Assembly: GCA_014529385.2 (NCBI GenBank)
Contig: CM043944.1
Coordinates: 76,021,884 to 76,085,883 of the forward strand
DNA length: 64,000 bases
Reading direction: 5' to 3'
DNA from: Adiantum capillus-veneris
Lineage: Eukaryota > Streptophyta > Polypodiopsida > Polypodiales > Pteridaceae
Shown one piece after another: positions 47,212-58,400 of the stretch. The translations under genes were made by a program, and so were the position numbers. The stretch's first letter is position 1. Every line of letters starts with the position of its first letter. The notes beneath the pieces are model-generated. The model saw only the letters and a program-made list of their open reading frames with translations. It had not been told where the DNA came from and searched no databases.

Positions 47212-50200
47212 ACGCAGGGGGTGAAATAGGCCCCACAAAATCAATTCCCCATTTTGAAAATTCCCGTGCTCCCATCATTGGCCATAGTGACATCTCATCT
47301 CTTTTTATCGGCACTTTAGTGCGCTGACATGCGTCACAACGCTTTAAAAATTCCTCAGCATCCATGTGCAATGTAGGCCACCATATGCCCACGGTTAAGA
47401 CTTTACCATCTTATCGCCTCAAAAATGGTCTGCACTTATTTCTCCATGTGCGTGTTCTAGAATCAGCAGGTATTCACTTTCACTTGCACAGATTCTAAGT
47501 TTATTGTCCTTTCCTCGCTTGTAGAGTTGATTTTCAATTAAATTAAAGTCTGGAGCCTCCAACTCTATAGCCCTTTGTCGTGCTTTTTTTATGTTTTTAG
47601 GAAATGTCCTTGTTGTTAAGAAATCAATGATATATTGACTCCATGTAGGTGCAATGGTTACCTGAAACAATTTCGCGTGATCCACCGATCGTTTGGCACT
47701 ACATATAATACATTTATTAACATAAGCATGTGTGTCAGCATACATAGTTGGCCAATGTACTCCTAAGTGTTTCAATCTTTGGTGTGTTTTCATTTTGTTG
47801 AACAATAAAATGCACAGTCTGGGATGTGTGCTTCCTCAAGATAACACTTAGATTCATCTGGATTTAAGCATAATCGTAGAATTTTGTCCGAGCCTAGATG
47901 GTATAGTCGTCCCGCAATCAATTGAAAGTTTTTTGTTTGTCGAAATTTTTGTTGTTTGGATCCCTCTTCCTTTTTATCAAATCTACCTCCAAAGGAAAGA
48001 TGCTAGCAATTTCCTGAGACCATTGGGTATCATTTCAATATTGAAAAGATAAGCATCAGGTATGTCATCATCGACTCCTTCAGGAGCTTCCTCGTATTGT
48101 AGCCTTGAAAGATGATCCGCTCGTAGATGAGTTTTACCTGTTTACTACCACTGTGAAGTCAAACTCGAGCAATATAATAAACCAATGTACAATTCTCCCA
48201 GTATTGCATAATTTATTTACTAGATACAAAAGAGTTTGGTGATCTGTGAAGAACACAAATTTGTTTGCAAGGAGATAATGTCAAAATTTCTTTACAGCAT
48301 ATATCATTCCTAGTCCCTCTCTTTCAGTGGTAATATAGTTCTTTTCTGCACTATTTAGCTGTCGGCTCGCATAACAAACTGGGAAATCCATTGTTCTGTC
48401 TCCAGGTTGAGCGAGAATACTCCCAATTGCGTATGCAGAGGCATCAATGTGAACATGAAATATCTTTTCTCAATCTGGTGCTTTAAGTACAGGTACTCAT
48501 ACAAGGGTTTTCTTAAGCTTTTTGAATGAAGTTTCACACTCCTCAATCTAGTCGAAACTGATTATTAAGCGATATAGTGGTCGTGCAATGACCACATACA
48601 TATATATGAATCTTCGATAATATCCACAGTGTCCCATGAAAGATTGTACTTGTTTGGCATTAGTAGGCCTGGGCAAGTTTGCTATGACTCTAATTTTGTC
48701 TAGGTCAATATGTCCTAAGATGCGGCCTTGTCTTACCATAAAAATGCAATTTTTTTGGTTGAGACAGATTCGATATATTCTGCACTTCTCAAATACCTTT
48801 TGTAAATGGTCAATGTCTTCTTCCCGAATAAGAGAGTAGACACAAAGATCATCCATATATATTTCTAAGAATATTCTTAGGTATTCTTTGAATGCATGAG
48901 TCATTAACCTTTGGAAGGTGGTTGGGGCATTGGTTAGGCCAAAAGGCATAACTCTATACGCATATATTCCCCATTCTATGGCAACTGTGGTTTTGTGTTG
49001 ATCCTCTATTGCAATTGCCAATTGGTTGTGCCCAGAAAACCCATCCAGAAATGAATAGGCATGTTTTCCTGCTACCCTCTCAAGCACATGTTCTGTGATT
49101 GGCAAGGGATAATTATCCCTTATTGTTGCTGCGTTTACCTTTTTGAGGTTCACACATACACACACAACTTTTCGTTCTTTTTGGGGACAACCACAATGGG
49201 TGACACCCAATCTGTATGCTCAATTTCATAGATGAATTCGGCATCCTTTAGCTTGTCAATCTCTTCTTTGATTCGTTTAGCAAATGTGTCATTATATGTG
49301 TAAGGACGATGTTTGCTTGGTTTGGCATCTAATTTTAATAGAATTGTATGTTGGCATATCGATGGATCAACTTCCTTGAGGTCTTTGTAAGACCATGCAA
49401 ACACATATTTATACTTCTTGAGAAGTTGTGTAAGCATTTATTCTTCTTCAGGCCCTAAATCAGTTGCTATATAGATAGGCTAAGGCTCCTCGCCTAGTGC
49501 AGCGAGGTCAATTCGTTTTGCATTTTTCGGCCCATCGTAAGATTCCTGGTTTATTCTTTCCCTTATTGGTGGTGTCATTATGATTTTTCTATCTTGGATG
49601 GTGAATTTTTGATAGTGGAACGGTACATCCATGTTTTCTTTTTCTCAATCCTCCTTACCTTCACTTTCTACCTCAGTAGTCCATACCTCTCGTAACGTTC
49701 GTTTAAGTTCTTGGTATTTCTTTTAACGCTCCATTTTGGTCAACTCTGGATCTTTTGTCTTTCCACGTTTTGATTATTGAGCTTTTCTTGAATTTGTTTC
49801 CCTTTTAGTTTTCCGTGTTTGTTTTCTGTCCTCATGTGTCCTTATCCCTCGAACTCTTGAGAATCTCCCTGATATTTTGTCTTTTACACAATCCTCTGCC
49901 TTGACTAGCATTAGATAGTGCGTTTTGTCTTTTATCCTGGGCATCGGGTTTTCTCTAATCTTGTTTTCTGCTCTTTTTTTCTATAGTGTTCCTGGCGTAT
50001 AGGGTGTTGATTTGCAAAATCATAAAACTTGATATCTGCGGTTGTTTCCCTACTCTCGCTTGAGCTGTCTGAACACTCGTTATCTGCATCGTTACTTAAT
50101 TCTAGATGCTTAGAGGAGTCATATAACTCTTCTTGTTCTGGTGAGTCTACATTCTCATCTCCTCCTGGTACAAGGTTTACCATGTAATAGGGTAGCACAT

Positions 50201-52290
50201 CATAGCCATCCTTATCACAATCTTTTGTCGTTGGACTATCTGTAATGGTACAGACGTCCAACGTTGCTAGTATGTGTTCCCATTCCATAGGTTCTAATGC
50301 ATCTTCAGGAAAAGGTTCCGAAATATAATCCTTGTCTTCAATATCTCTTTCTAAGATGCATTCCTCTCTTTTCAAGCTCCCACAATGTGAAGCTCCACAC
50401 ATCCATAGCTCTTTTTTCTGCCCTAACCATGCTGGGAGTTCGGACCCTCCCAACGTAGGGGAATCAAACTCTTCCACTGGTGTCTGGTTCACATCTTTGT
50501 AACTATGGTCTTTTAGGTATATTTTGGTTGTAGTCTCCCCACACTTGAGGTATATGTGGTCATAACCCCAATCCTGTATCATCTTTAATTGTCGCATGAA
50601 CGGTCTTCCTAAGATGATCTCGTAATTGTTCTTTTTGACAAAATCAACTATTGCAAATGTATGCTCATGCTCAATTCCGCAAGAGGTGACAATTACTTTT
50701 TCTAAAAGTCCTAGAGGCTTTTCTTTTAAAAACTTGCTAGTTGTAATTTCATTCTAGTTGCTCTCAAAGTCAGGGTTTTCCCCATTTTTTCCAGATTTCT
50801 TTGGTGGCGATAGCGACTCCCGGTCCACTGTCGAGAATATCCTTGGATACTACTCCCTGGAATTCTACTGGTAGTGTGGTATTTCCATCTTCTCCCTCAC
50901 AATATTCTCCAACCTTGTTTAAAGGTACAGGCCTAGTGTTCAATTGAGGCTTGTCCAATTCTCTGATCCCTTCTTGAATCCTCAAGGTAGGGTCTTTTAC
51001 TCCAAATTTTTCTAAGCATTTGCCTACGGTGGTCCACATGTTTGGTCGTAACCTCAGGAGTTCAGCTAACATGATTGTGCATGCCATAGGGGTGGAAAAT
51101 AACTCAATCAACCCTTGTGAATCCATTACTCTGTTGGGAGAAAGTCTTTGAGATGGTATTGCTCTCACTTCAGACTTAGCTTCATACTCCCCTAGGTAAG
51201 AGGTTAGAGTTTTTAGCGAGTCAGGTTGGCTATGCCCTGAGCTAATTGACCCCTAGTCCCCCCTTGTGAATGCATATCAAAGTTCATTTGTGATCTTGCC
51301 TCAAATTCTTCAATGGGAGGTAAGATCTCATTTTTCTCCTTCTCATCGCATTAGCTTCATTTGCTTCCACAGGTCATCTAGACTGTCACACTCTTTACCC
51401 ATCCCTACCGATGTTTTGGGTTGGAAACCATCAAATGTCTCATCTATTGTATTTGACACTATGATAGGTTCCCGCTTAGACTCTGAGGCAGTCGTGAGTC
51501 CCTCCCTTGTGTCTGCTTGTTTCTCTAGAGTTGGTGTGATAGGGGTTGGAGCTGGCACCTCGTGCCAACTTGCAGGTTTACTAGGTGGGTTTTCTATCAA
51601 GGATTGGGTTGTTTCAATCATCTTCCGACACATTTCCAACCTCTGTATTTCTAGTTCCGCATATGGATAAGTCATCCATTTTTGCTCTTGGTTTTGGTTA
51701 TTTTTGAGTCTGGCTTCGTATGCTTTTAAAAGTGCCTCAAGCTGCTCATTTACTTTTTCTACCAGTACTGATCCTCCCGATCCTGCACCTTTGGGTTCCA
51801 CTATTTCCTTGCGCCCTATGGTTGCAGCAGTGTGTGAACTTAAACTAGTTAAATCCTCTAATCGCTCCAATCTATCCTTTGTGTGTTTTAGCTCCTCGGA
51901 TAGAGCCGTTTGCTCTCGTTCCTTCCTGGCTTTCATACGAGCCTTTCTAGCTTTCCAAGTGCTTCGTTGATTTTTCATTTCTGCACTAGGGGCATCGGTC
52001 TTTGGCTCTTCAATTATGGGTTCGTTTGTCCTTCTTTGAACTTGTGCCCATGTGACTACCTTAATAGGTATTACTGTTTCATTTTCTGACCCCCCACTGG
52101 ATGGCACTGCTTCAAGCATGTTTAAAGTAGTTTTTGCTCCTTTGTTCGGGTTCTTAGGGAATTCAGGAATCAAATGAGTAACTCCACGTTCGATGCAATA
52201 CGCATTGACTCTAATGATTTCATCATGAGGACAGTCCCTTAGCCAATGATCTCCGCCACACTTGTATCAGGGTCCCTTAGGCTGTTGAGG
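47212..52290 (-). pseudogene. Gypsy family B (B1) Gag to integrase N-terminus
   Basis: Order on the minus strand: CCHC knuckle at about 52280-52230 (YKCGGDHWLRDC, first Cys replaced by TGA); a basic coiled-coil segment (52173-51343); a retropepsin with ILDSGPGVAIAT at about 50830 and EIILGRPFMRQLKM at about 50600; an acidic spacer; RT (49437-48548) with AFKEYLRIFLEIYMDDLCVY; RNase H (48546-48100); an integrase zinc finger region (RCDACQRTKVP) and core start (WGIDFVGPISPPA) cut by A2 at 47212. Stops and shifts separate most blocks. Gag before the knuckle is missing; sequence changes character at about 52300. Together with 36661-38773 this shows one element with two retropepsin domains. Confidence 0.88.
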
Positions 52291-52736
52291 TGCTCCTTGA
52301 GCTCCTCTCTGTTGGTAATCATGCCTCTGTCCACCTAAGTTGCATTGTATGTTATACGGTGTACATATAATATGCCTTAAACGGGCGTATTATATGACAC
52401 CCATTTTTATTCGACCGTATTATACGGTGCCACATCAGCAACAAAAACACCGTATCGTATAATTTCTCAGCAATTCAATCGAAATATTAGTTTGATCGAA
52501 ATCATACTCCGATCGAAATATTGATTAGATCAAAATAAATTTGTTTATATACACTAAAACGGACTGTTTTGCTCATTCCATTGATCTCTCTTCCCTCATC
52601 TCACCTATAGGTGAGCCTTACAACACGAAGAAAAATATAAAAATGCTAGTTTAAATATGCATATTTTTTCTAGTGAAAATTTAGAGCTTGTATATATTTA
52701 TTTTTATAGGCTTTGGAGTTTTGAGTTACCTGCTCT
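52291..52736. other. AT-rich stretch with a CCGTATAATACGG inverted-repeat cluster
   Basis: No gene. Four related words lie between 52351 and 52465: TTATACGGTG, CGTATTATATGACACC, ACCGTATTATACGGTG and ACACCGTATCGTATAAT. Some are self-complementary and some are inverted relative to each other. Possibly the end of a DNA transposon, perhaps the hAT element that follows, but I could not find a matching partner near 60500. Confidence 0.45.
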
Positions 52737-52997
52737 GTGTGAAGTATATCTCACACTGAGAGGTAAGTTAAGTAAGATAGTTAATGATTACTTGCCTTGT
52801 GTAGAGGAAACTCACACTTGGAGGTGATTTAAGGTAGTTAAAAATAGCGGTTATTTGCTTTGTGTTGAACTATGTTCACACTTAAAAGTAACTTTAGTTA
52901 AATAGTTAAAATTAAGAGTTACTTGACATGTGTTGAACTATGTTCACACCTGGAAGTAACTTACATTAGATTTATCTAATGATTGACTGCCATGTGT
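52737..52997 (+). repeat. hAT subterminal minisatellite, first part
   Basis: Four units of about 60-68 bp, each with a core like TGTGTTGAACTATGTTCACAC then TTGGAAGTAACTT. Each core begins TGTGT and ends TCACAC, so it is a small imperfect palindrome. The array resumes after the D1 insertion at 58158. Confidence 0.85.
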
Positions 52998-53274
52998 TGT
53001 AGACATGTAGTAGTGTTAGTGTGTATACGCGCTTCACCAGGGGCACTTTTCTCCCACTGGGTTTTTCCCCCTGGACATCCGGTGTGAAAGGACACCTTAT
53101 CTCTTAGGGTTTCATATAAGCTTTGTAGCTCTGAGTTTGTATACTCTATTATTCTAATACAGAGAGATAGACTACAGAGATCTCGTACACAAGCTCTGTG
53201 TCTTCTCCTTCTCCATCTTCTTCCTACTCTGAGTTGTTGTCTTCCTTCTGTTTCCTGTTTCATCATCTTCAACA
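52998..53274 (+). repeat. 5' LTR of D1
   Basis: Begins TGTAGACATGTAGTAGTG and ends TCATCATCTTCAACA. A TATAAGCTTTG motif near 53115 is a plausible TATA box. It differs from the 3' LTR at three sites, all transitions or single changes. Confidence 0.97.
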
Positions 53275-53674
53275 ATTGGTATCAGAGCAAGATGATTTCC
53301 AGAGCCTCTACTTGCGTTTTCGCGTCCGCACGCGCAATCGCAGTTTTCAGGCAATTTTCGGAAAATTTGCTCGTGGGAGCATCCTCGACGTTTCAGGAGT
53401 ATTCTGAGTAGGCGCCCTGGGGTTTTACCCCCCTTTTGAAGCCGTTCGAGCCCTTAGAATTTTCTTCTGAGCAGCGTAGCAAAAGTTACTTTTCGGAGGC
53501 GTTTAGATCAAGAGGGTGTGCTTTTTGACAGATTTTTTTTCACATAAACAGTTCTTTTGGGAAGTAGCTTGTCTTAGCTTTGTGCTGAGATTTTGTGTAG
53601 AGTTTTGCTTGCATTGGAGAGGAGATTTGTGAATCTCTTGGAGGTTCTTTTGCTCTCTTGTGTGCATCCACAGT

Positions 53675-56600
53675 ATGGCTCAATCTACGGAGAAAGAGAT
53701 TTTTGGTGCGATTACATCCGAAGACAAATTGGATGGTACCAACTATTCTCTTTGGTCTTTTATGGCCAAAAATGTTTTGGTTGGTAAAGGATTGTGGGAT
53801 TATGTATCTGGAGATGAAGTTCATCTAGGTAGCATTGCACCTGCCACACCTAGTCGTGGTGCAGTTGTTGGTACAGGACCCTCACAAGTCACTCCAGAGC
53901 AAAAGAGATGGGATACTAAAGATGCACAAGCTATGGCTGTGATTGCTTTAACCATAAAGAGGACAATCACACCACATATCAGATCTTGCAAAACTTCTGA
54001 GGATGCTTGGAACACTCTGCACGCTATGTTTGGAGGAAGAAACGCTGCCAGAATAGAGTTTTTGAAGAAACAACTTGACAAAATACAGATGGACGAAGGT
54101 GACGATATCGTCGAGCATCTTACAAAAATCAGGGATCTTAAAGAGAAATTGCTTAGCATTGATGAAGTGATTCCAGAGAAGGACTTGGTTTCCAAAACAC
54201 TCAATTCACTACCACCATCTTATTTGACTTTTCAGACGTCTTTGACTTTGTCTTTGCGAGCTAATCCTGAGCCTCTTCATTTTGAAGAGTTAGTGGATTT
54301 GCTATTGCAGGAGGATCAATCACGTAAGAAAAAGTCTTTACAGGTGGATGGTATGGATCATGCTCTTGTTGTACATAACAAAAACAAGGGTAAAGAGAGT
54401 GCTCATTACTCCAAGTCTAGTGCATGACAATCTTCAGAGAAGTCTAAAGGTGATTCCGACAAGTCCAAGAAGAAAGGTAAATGTCACTACTGCAAGAAAC
54501 CTGGTCACTACATTAGTGAGTGTAAAAAGCGAATTGCTAAAGAAAAGAAGAAAGAGTCAAGTTTGGTTGTTTCAGCTTCTGGTGATTCTTCTGCAGCTAA
54601 AGAAGAGTCTGCAAACTTTGTGCAGGATTCTTATGCTTTTGTAGTATGTTCAGATTTTTCTGCTTACAGTTTTGACAAGACACAAATGATTTGCATCCAG
54701 GCATATTACTTCAAGGAAGGATTTGTTTTGTTCATTGGATGTAGCTCCAGCAAGAAAGAAGGTGACATGTGCAAATAATGCTTCTTATCCAATCAAAGGC
54801 GTTGGTAAGATTTTGATTACCATTTCAGATGGTTCAGCTTTATGCTTGCCAGATGTCTTATATGTTCCAAGGATCAAGAAGAATTTGTTGTCTGTATCCT
54901 CTCTTGCAAAAAATGGTCTTCGGGTCATTTTTTAGGATGACAAATGTGTTGTACGAGATCGAGAGAATGGTTATTCTCTTATCACTATAGGTACGCTGGA
55001 AAATGGACTATTTGTGCTAGATCGTTATGAAAAACAGATTCAGGTATGTATTGCAGAAACAATGACTCAAGCCATGCAGGATGCTGAGTTGTGGCATGCT
55101 AGATTTGGGCATGTTAGTTATGGCAGTTTGATGACTTTACAACGTCATAATATGGTGCATGATTTGTCTTTATTGGAGATGCCACCAAGACATGTATGTG
55201 AAGGTTGCGTTCTTGGAAAGATGCACAGATTTTGCATTTTCGCAGGATGGTTCAGTTAGAGAGACACGAAAGTTGCAGCTTGTACACAGTGATGTATGTG
55301 GTCCTATGAGGACGCCATCTTTGGGAAACAGCCTTTATTTTGTGACCTTCATTGATAACTTTTCCAGGTTTTGTTGGGTGTATCCACTCAAAGCAAAGTC
55401 AGATGTGTTTGCAGTTTTTCAACATTATGTCGCCATGGTTGAAAATGAAACAGGTTGCAAAGTACAGACTCTTCGTACCGATCGAGGAGGTGAATACATG
55501 TCAGGTGCATTTAAGGATTTTTTGGGAAAGAAAGGCATTAAACACCAATGCACTATGCCATACACACCACAACAGAATGGTGTTGCAGAAAGGAAGAACA
55601 GGTCTTTAATGGAGACAGCTAGATGTATGCTCAAGGCTAAGAGTTTGCCTCATAAGCTATGGATGGAGGCAGTTGCTTGTGCAGCACATGTTTTGAACAG
55701 GTGTCCTACTCGTGCCTTGAAGACCATTACTCCATATGAAGCTTGGTATGACAGAAAACCTTCAGTCAGTTATCTTCGTGTTTTTGGTTGTCTTGCTTAT
55801 GCTCACATCCCTCAGCAGTTACGTGGGAAGCTTGATGATAAGGCAATCAAATGTATATTTGTGGGGTACAGTAGTGGAAGTAAAGGTTATAGACTTTACA
55901 ATCCTGCTACAAACAAGGTTTTTGAAAGTCGTGATGTAATTTTTGCAGAAACTACTACTCAACCTATGGTTGCTTTTGATGTACCTCATATGCAGACACA
56001 TGATGTACTTGAAGGTTTGCTTCCTTCTTTTGTGGAGAATCAAGAATCACAACAGGTTGATAATCTTGATCAATCTTTTGATCAGCATGTGACACCTCAT
56101 GATGTAGAGGAAATTGTGCGTAAAGAGCAAGAAGTTCTCAGGGAAGAAAGAACCTTGCCTAAATGGGTTCAGAAAACTTTGCAGGATAGCAAGTTGGATG
56201 CACCGTTGCCACGAAAAACACGTGCTAGTACTACTTTTGGTAGAGAGCAAGTAGATATGGCTTGCTTTAGCACTCTTTGTGATGCAGATGAGCCTGATTC
56301 ATTTGAACAAGCTTTAGAGTGTGTTCAGTGGAAAGATGCTATGCAGCAAGAAATTGATTCTATTCATAAGAATCATACATGGGATCTAGTGGACTTGCCT
56401 ACAGGTAAAAAACCTATTGGTATAAAGTGGGTTTTTAAGGTAAAAAGGAAACAAGATGGTATTGTTGACAGGTACAAAGCAAGGCTTGTGGCAAAAGGCT
56501 ATGCGCAACAGAAAGGCATAGATTATGATGAAACCTTTGCTCCACTTCTCGTGCGTCCACAGTTAGATCACTAGTTGCAATTGCTGCTCATCATGGTTGG

Positions 56601-57833
56601 AAAGTGCATCAGTTGGATATCAAAACTGCTTTTTTGAATGGTGATTTGCAGGAAGAAGTTTATGTAAGTCAACCAAGTGGTTTTATTGTAAAAGGTCAAG
56701 AGCAAAAGGTATGTAGATTGCGTAAAGCTTTGTATGGTCTCAAATAGGCTCCAAGAGCATGGTATGAGAAGATACATACTTATTTGATTGGCCAGGGATT
56801 TCAAAATAGTCCAACAGAAAGTACTTTGTATGTCAAAAAGAGATATGGAGTTCTCATTATGCTAACACTTTATGTGGATGATATGCTTCTTACAGGCAAT
56901 AGTGCAGATGAAATTGAAGCGTTTAAAGATGCTTTGAGAAAAAACTTTGAGATGTTTTATCTTGGTTTTCTACATTATTACTTGGGTATTCAGTTTGTGC
57001 AATCAGAGGATGGCATATACATGCTCCAGGCAAAATATTTGCATAAAATTTTGGACAAGTTTGGTATGAAAAATTGTAAACCAATCTCTACACCCGTAGA
57101 AACTGGATTAAAGTTGAGCATGCACGATGCTGTAGAACCTTTTGATGTACATACTTATGCAGCAGCGGTTGGTTGCTTGATATATTTGGCAGGTAACACA
57201 GACATTCAATTTGGGGTTTCACAAGCAAGCAGATTTATGCACAGCCCAGGTATGCATCATTGGCACGCTGTGAAGCGCATACTTCGTTACCTTTCAGGTA
57301 CCCCTAATCTTGCCATGTTCTTTCCAAGGGGGGATATGTATGGAAAGCACACTTCTATGCAGCTTCTTGGTTACAGTGATTCAGATTGGGCTGGTGATTT
57401 TGACACACGACATTCCACAAGTGGAAATTGTTTTTTCTTGGGAAATGCATGTATATCTTGGCTAAGCAAGAAGCAACCCACAGTGGCTACATCAACTTGT
57501 GAAGCTGAGTACAGGGCAGATTTCACGGCAACAGTTGATTGTGTATGGATACGTAGGTTATTGGCAGATCTTTGTGAGTGTCAACAGGCACCCACTACCA
57601 TTTTCACTGACAGTCAGAGTGCTATGGCAGTTGCAAGGAATCCAGTATTTCATGCAAGAACAAAGCACATAGAGGTTCACTACCACTATGTCAGGGAAAG
57701 GCTACATGCAGGGGAGATCACACTAACTTACTGTCCTACACAGGATAACATTGCAGATCTATTTACGAAGGCATTATCACGAGAAAAGTTTGAAGCTTTC
57801 CGAAAAGCTTTGGGCTTACTCTCATACACATGA
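53675..57833 (+). pseudogene. Ty1/copia polyprotein, D1 copy
   Basis: Gag starts at 53675 (MAQSTEKEIFGAITSEDKLD) and contains NYSLWSFMAKNVL. The CCHC knuckle CHYCKKPGHYISEC is at 54482-54523. The protease active site D-S-G is not visible. Then follow VTCANNASYPIKGVGK, LWHARFGHVSYGSL, integrase (LVHSDVCGPMRTPSLG, LRTDRGGEYMS, TPQQNGVAERKNRS), RT (IGIKWVFKVKRKQDG, TAFLNGDLQEEVYV, LTLYVDDMLLTG) and RNase H (SDWAGDFDTRHSTSG, STCEAEYRADFTA, TDSQSAMAVARNP) to the stop at 57833. Lesions: TGA at 54425, TAG at 54933, frameshifts near 54780, 55240 and 56540, and CAG to TAG near 56745 (before APRAWYEK). Confidence 0.93.
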
Positions 57834-57880
57834 TGATCTGCTACCTTGTACGGATTCACACTATCACTACAGGGGGCATT

Positions 57881-58157
57881 TGTAGACATGTAGTAGTGTT
57901 AGTGTGTATACACGCTTCACCAGGGGCACTTTTCTCCCACTGGGTTTTTCCCCCTGGACATCCGGTGTGAAAGGACACCTTATCTCTTAGGGTTTAATAT
58001 AAGCTTTGTAGCTCTGAGTTTGTATACTCTATTATTCTAATACAGAGAGATAGACTACAGAGATCTCGTACACAAGCTCTGTGTCTTCTCCTTCTCCATC
58101 TTCTTCCTACTCTGAGTTGCTGTCTTCCTTCTGTTTCCTGTTTCATCATCTTCAACA
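57881..58157 (+). repeat. 3' LTR of D1
   Basis: Same length as the 5' LTR, three differences. Followed directly by the target duplication TGTGT. Confidence 0.97.
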
Positions 58158-58400
58158 TGTGTAAAGTAATACTCACACTGCAGACAATTTAGGTAGATTA
58201 AATAATAATCTCTCTCTTTGTGTAGAGGTATTCTCACACCTAGAAGAGATTTATAGAGTAGTGAATTTTGATTGCTTGCCACGTGTAGAGTTACACTCAC
58301 ACTTGGAGGCAATTTAGATAGGTCTTTTAAAGATATCTGGCTTTGTGTAGAGTTTACTCACACTTGGAAGTTATCGTAGATGAATTGATCAGTGGGAAGA
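58158..58400 (+). repeat. hAT subterminal minisatellite, second part
   Basis: Four more units with cores such as TGTGTAGAGGTATTCTCACAC and TGTAGAGTTACACTCACAC. The last runs into the start of the transposase frame. With 52737-52997 the array has about eight units. Confidence 0.85.

Larger units (their letters stand above)
52998..58157 (+). mobile_element. Ty1/copia element D1, complete with target duplication
   Basis: Two 277-bp LTRs (52998-53274 and 57881-58157) differ at only three positions by eye. TGTGT flanks both sides (52993-52997 and 58158-58162), a 5-bp target duplication. The primer site TGGTATCAGAGC is at 53277-53288 and the polypurine tract AGGGGGC at 57871-57877. It is inserted in the TGTGT of one unit of the hAT subterminal repeat array. 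Confidence 0.97.
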
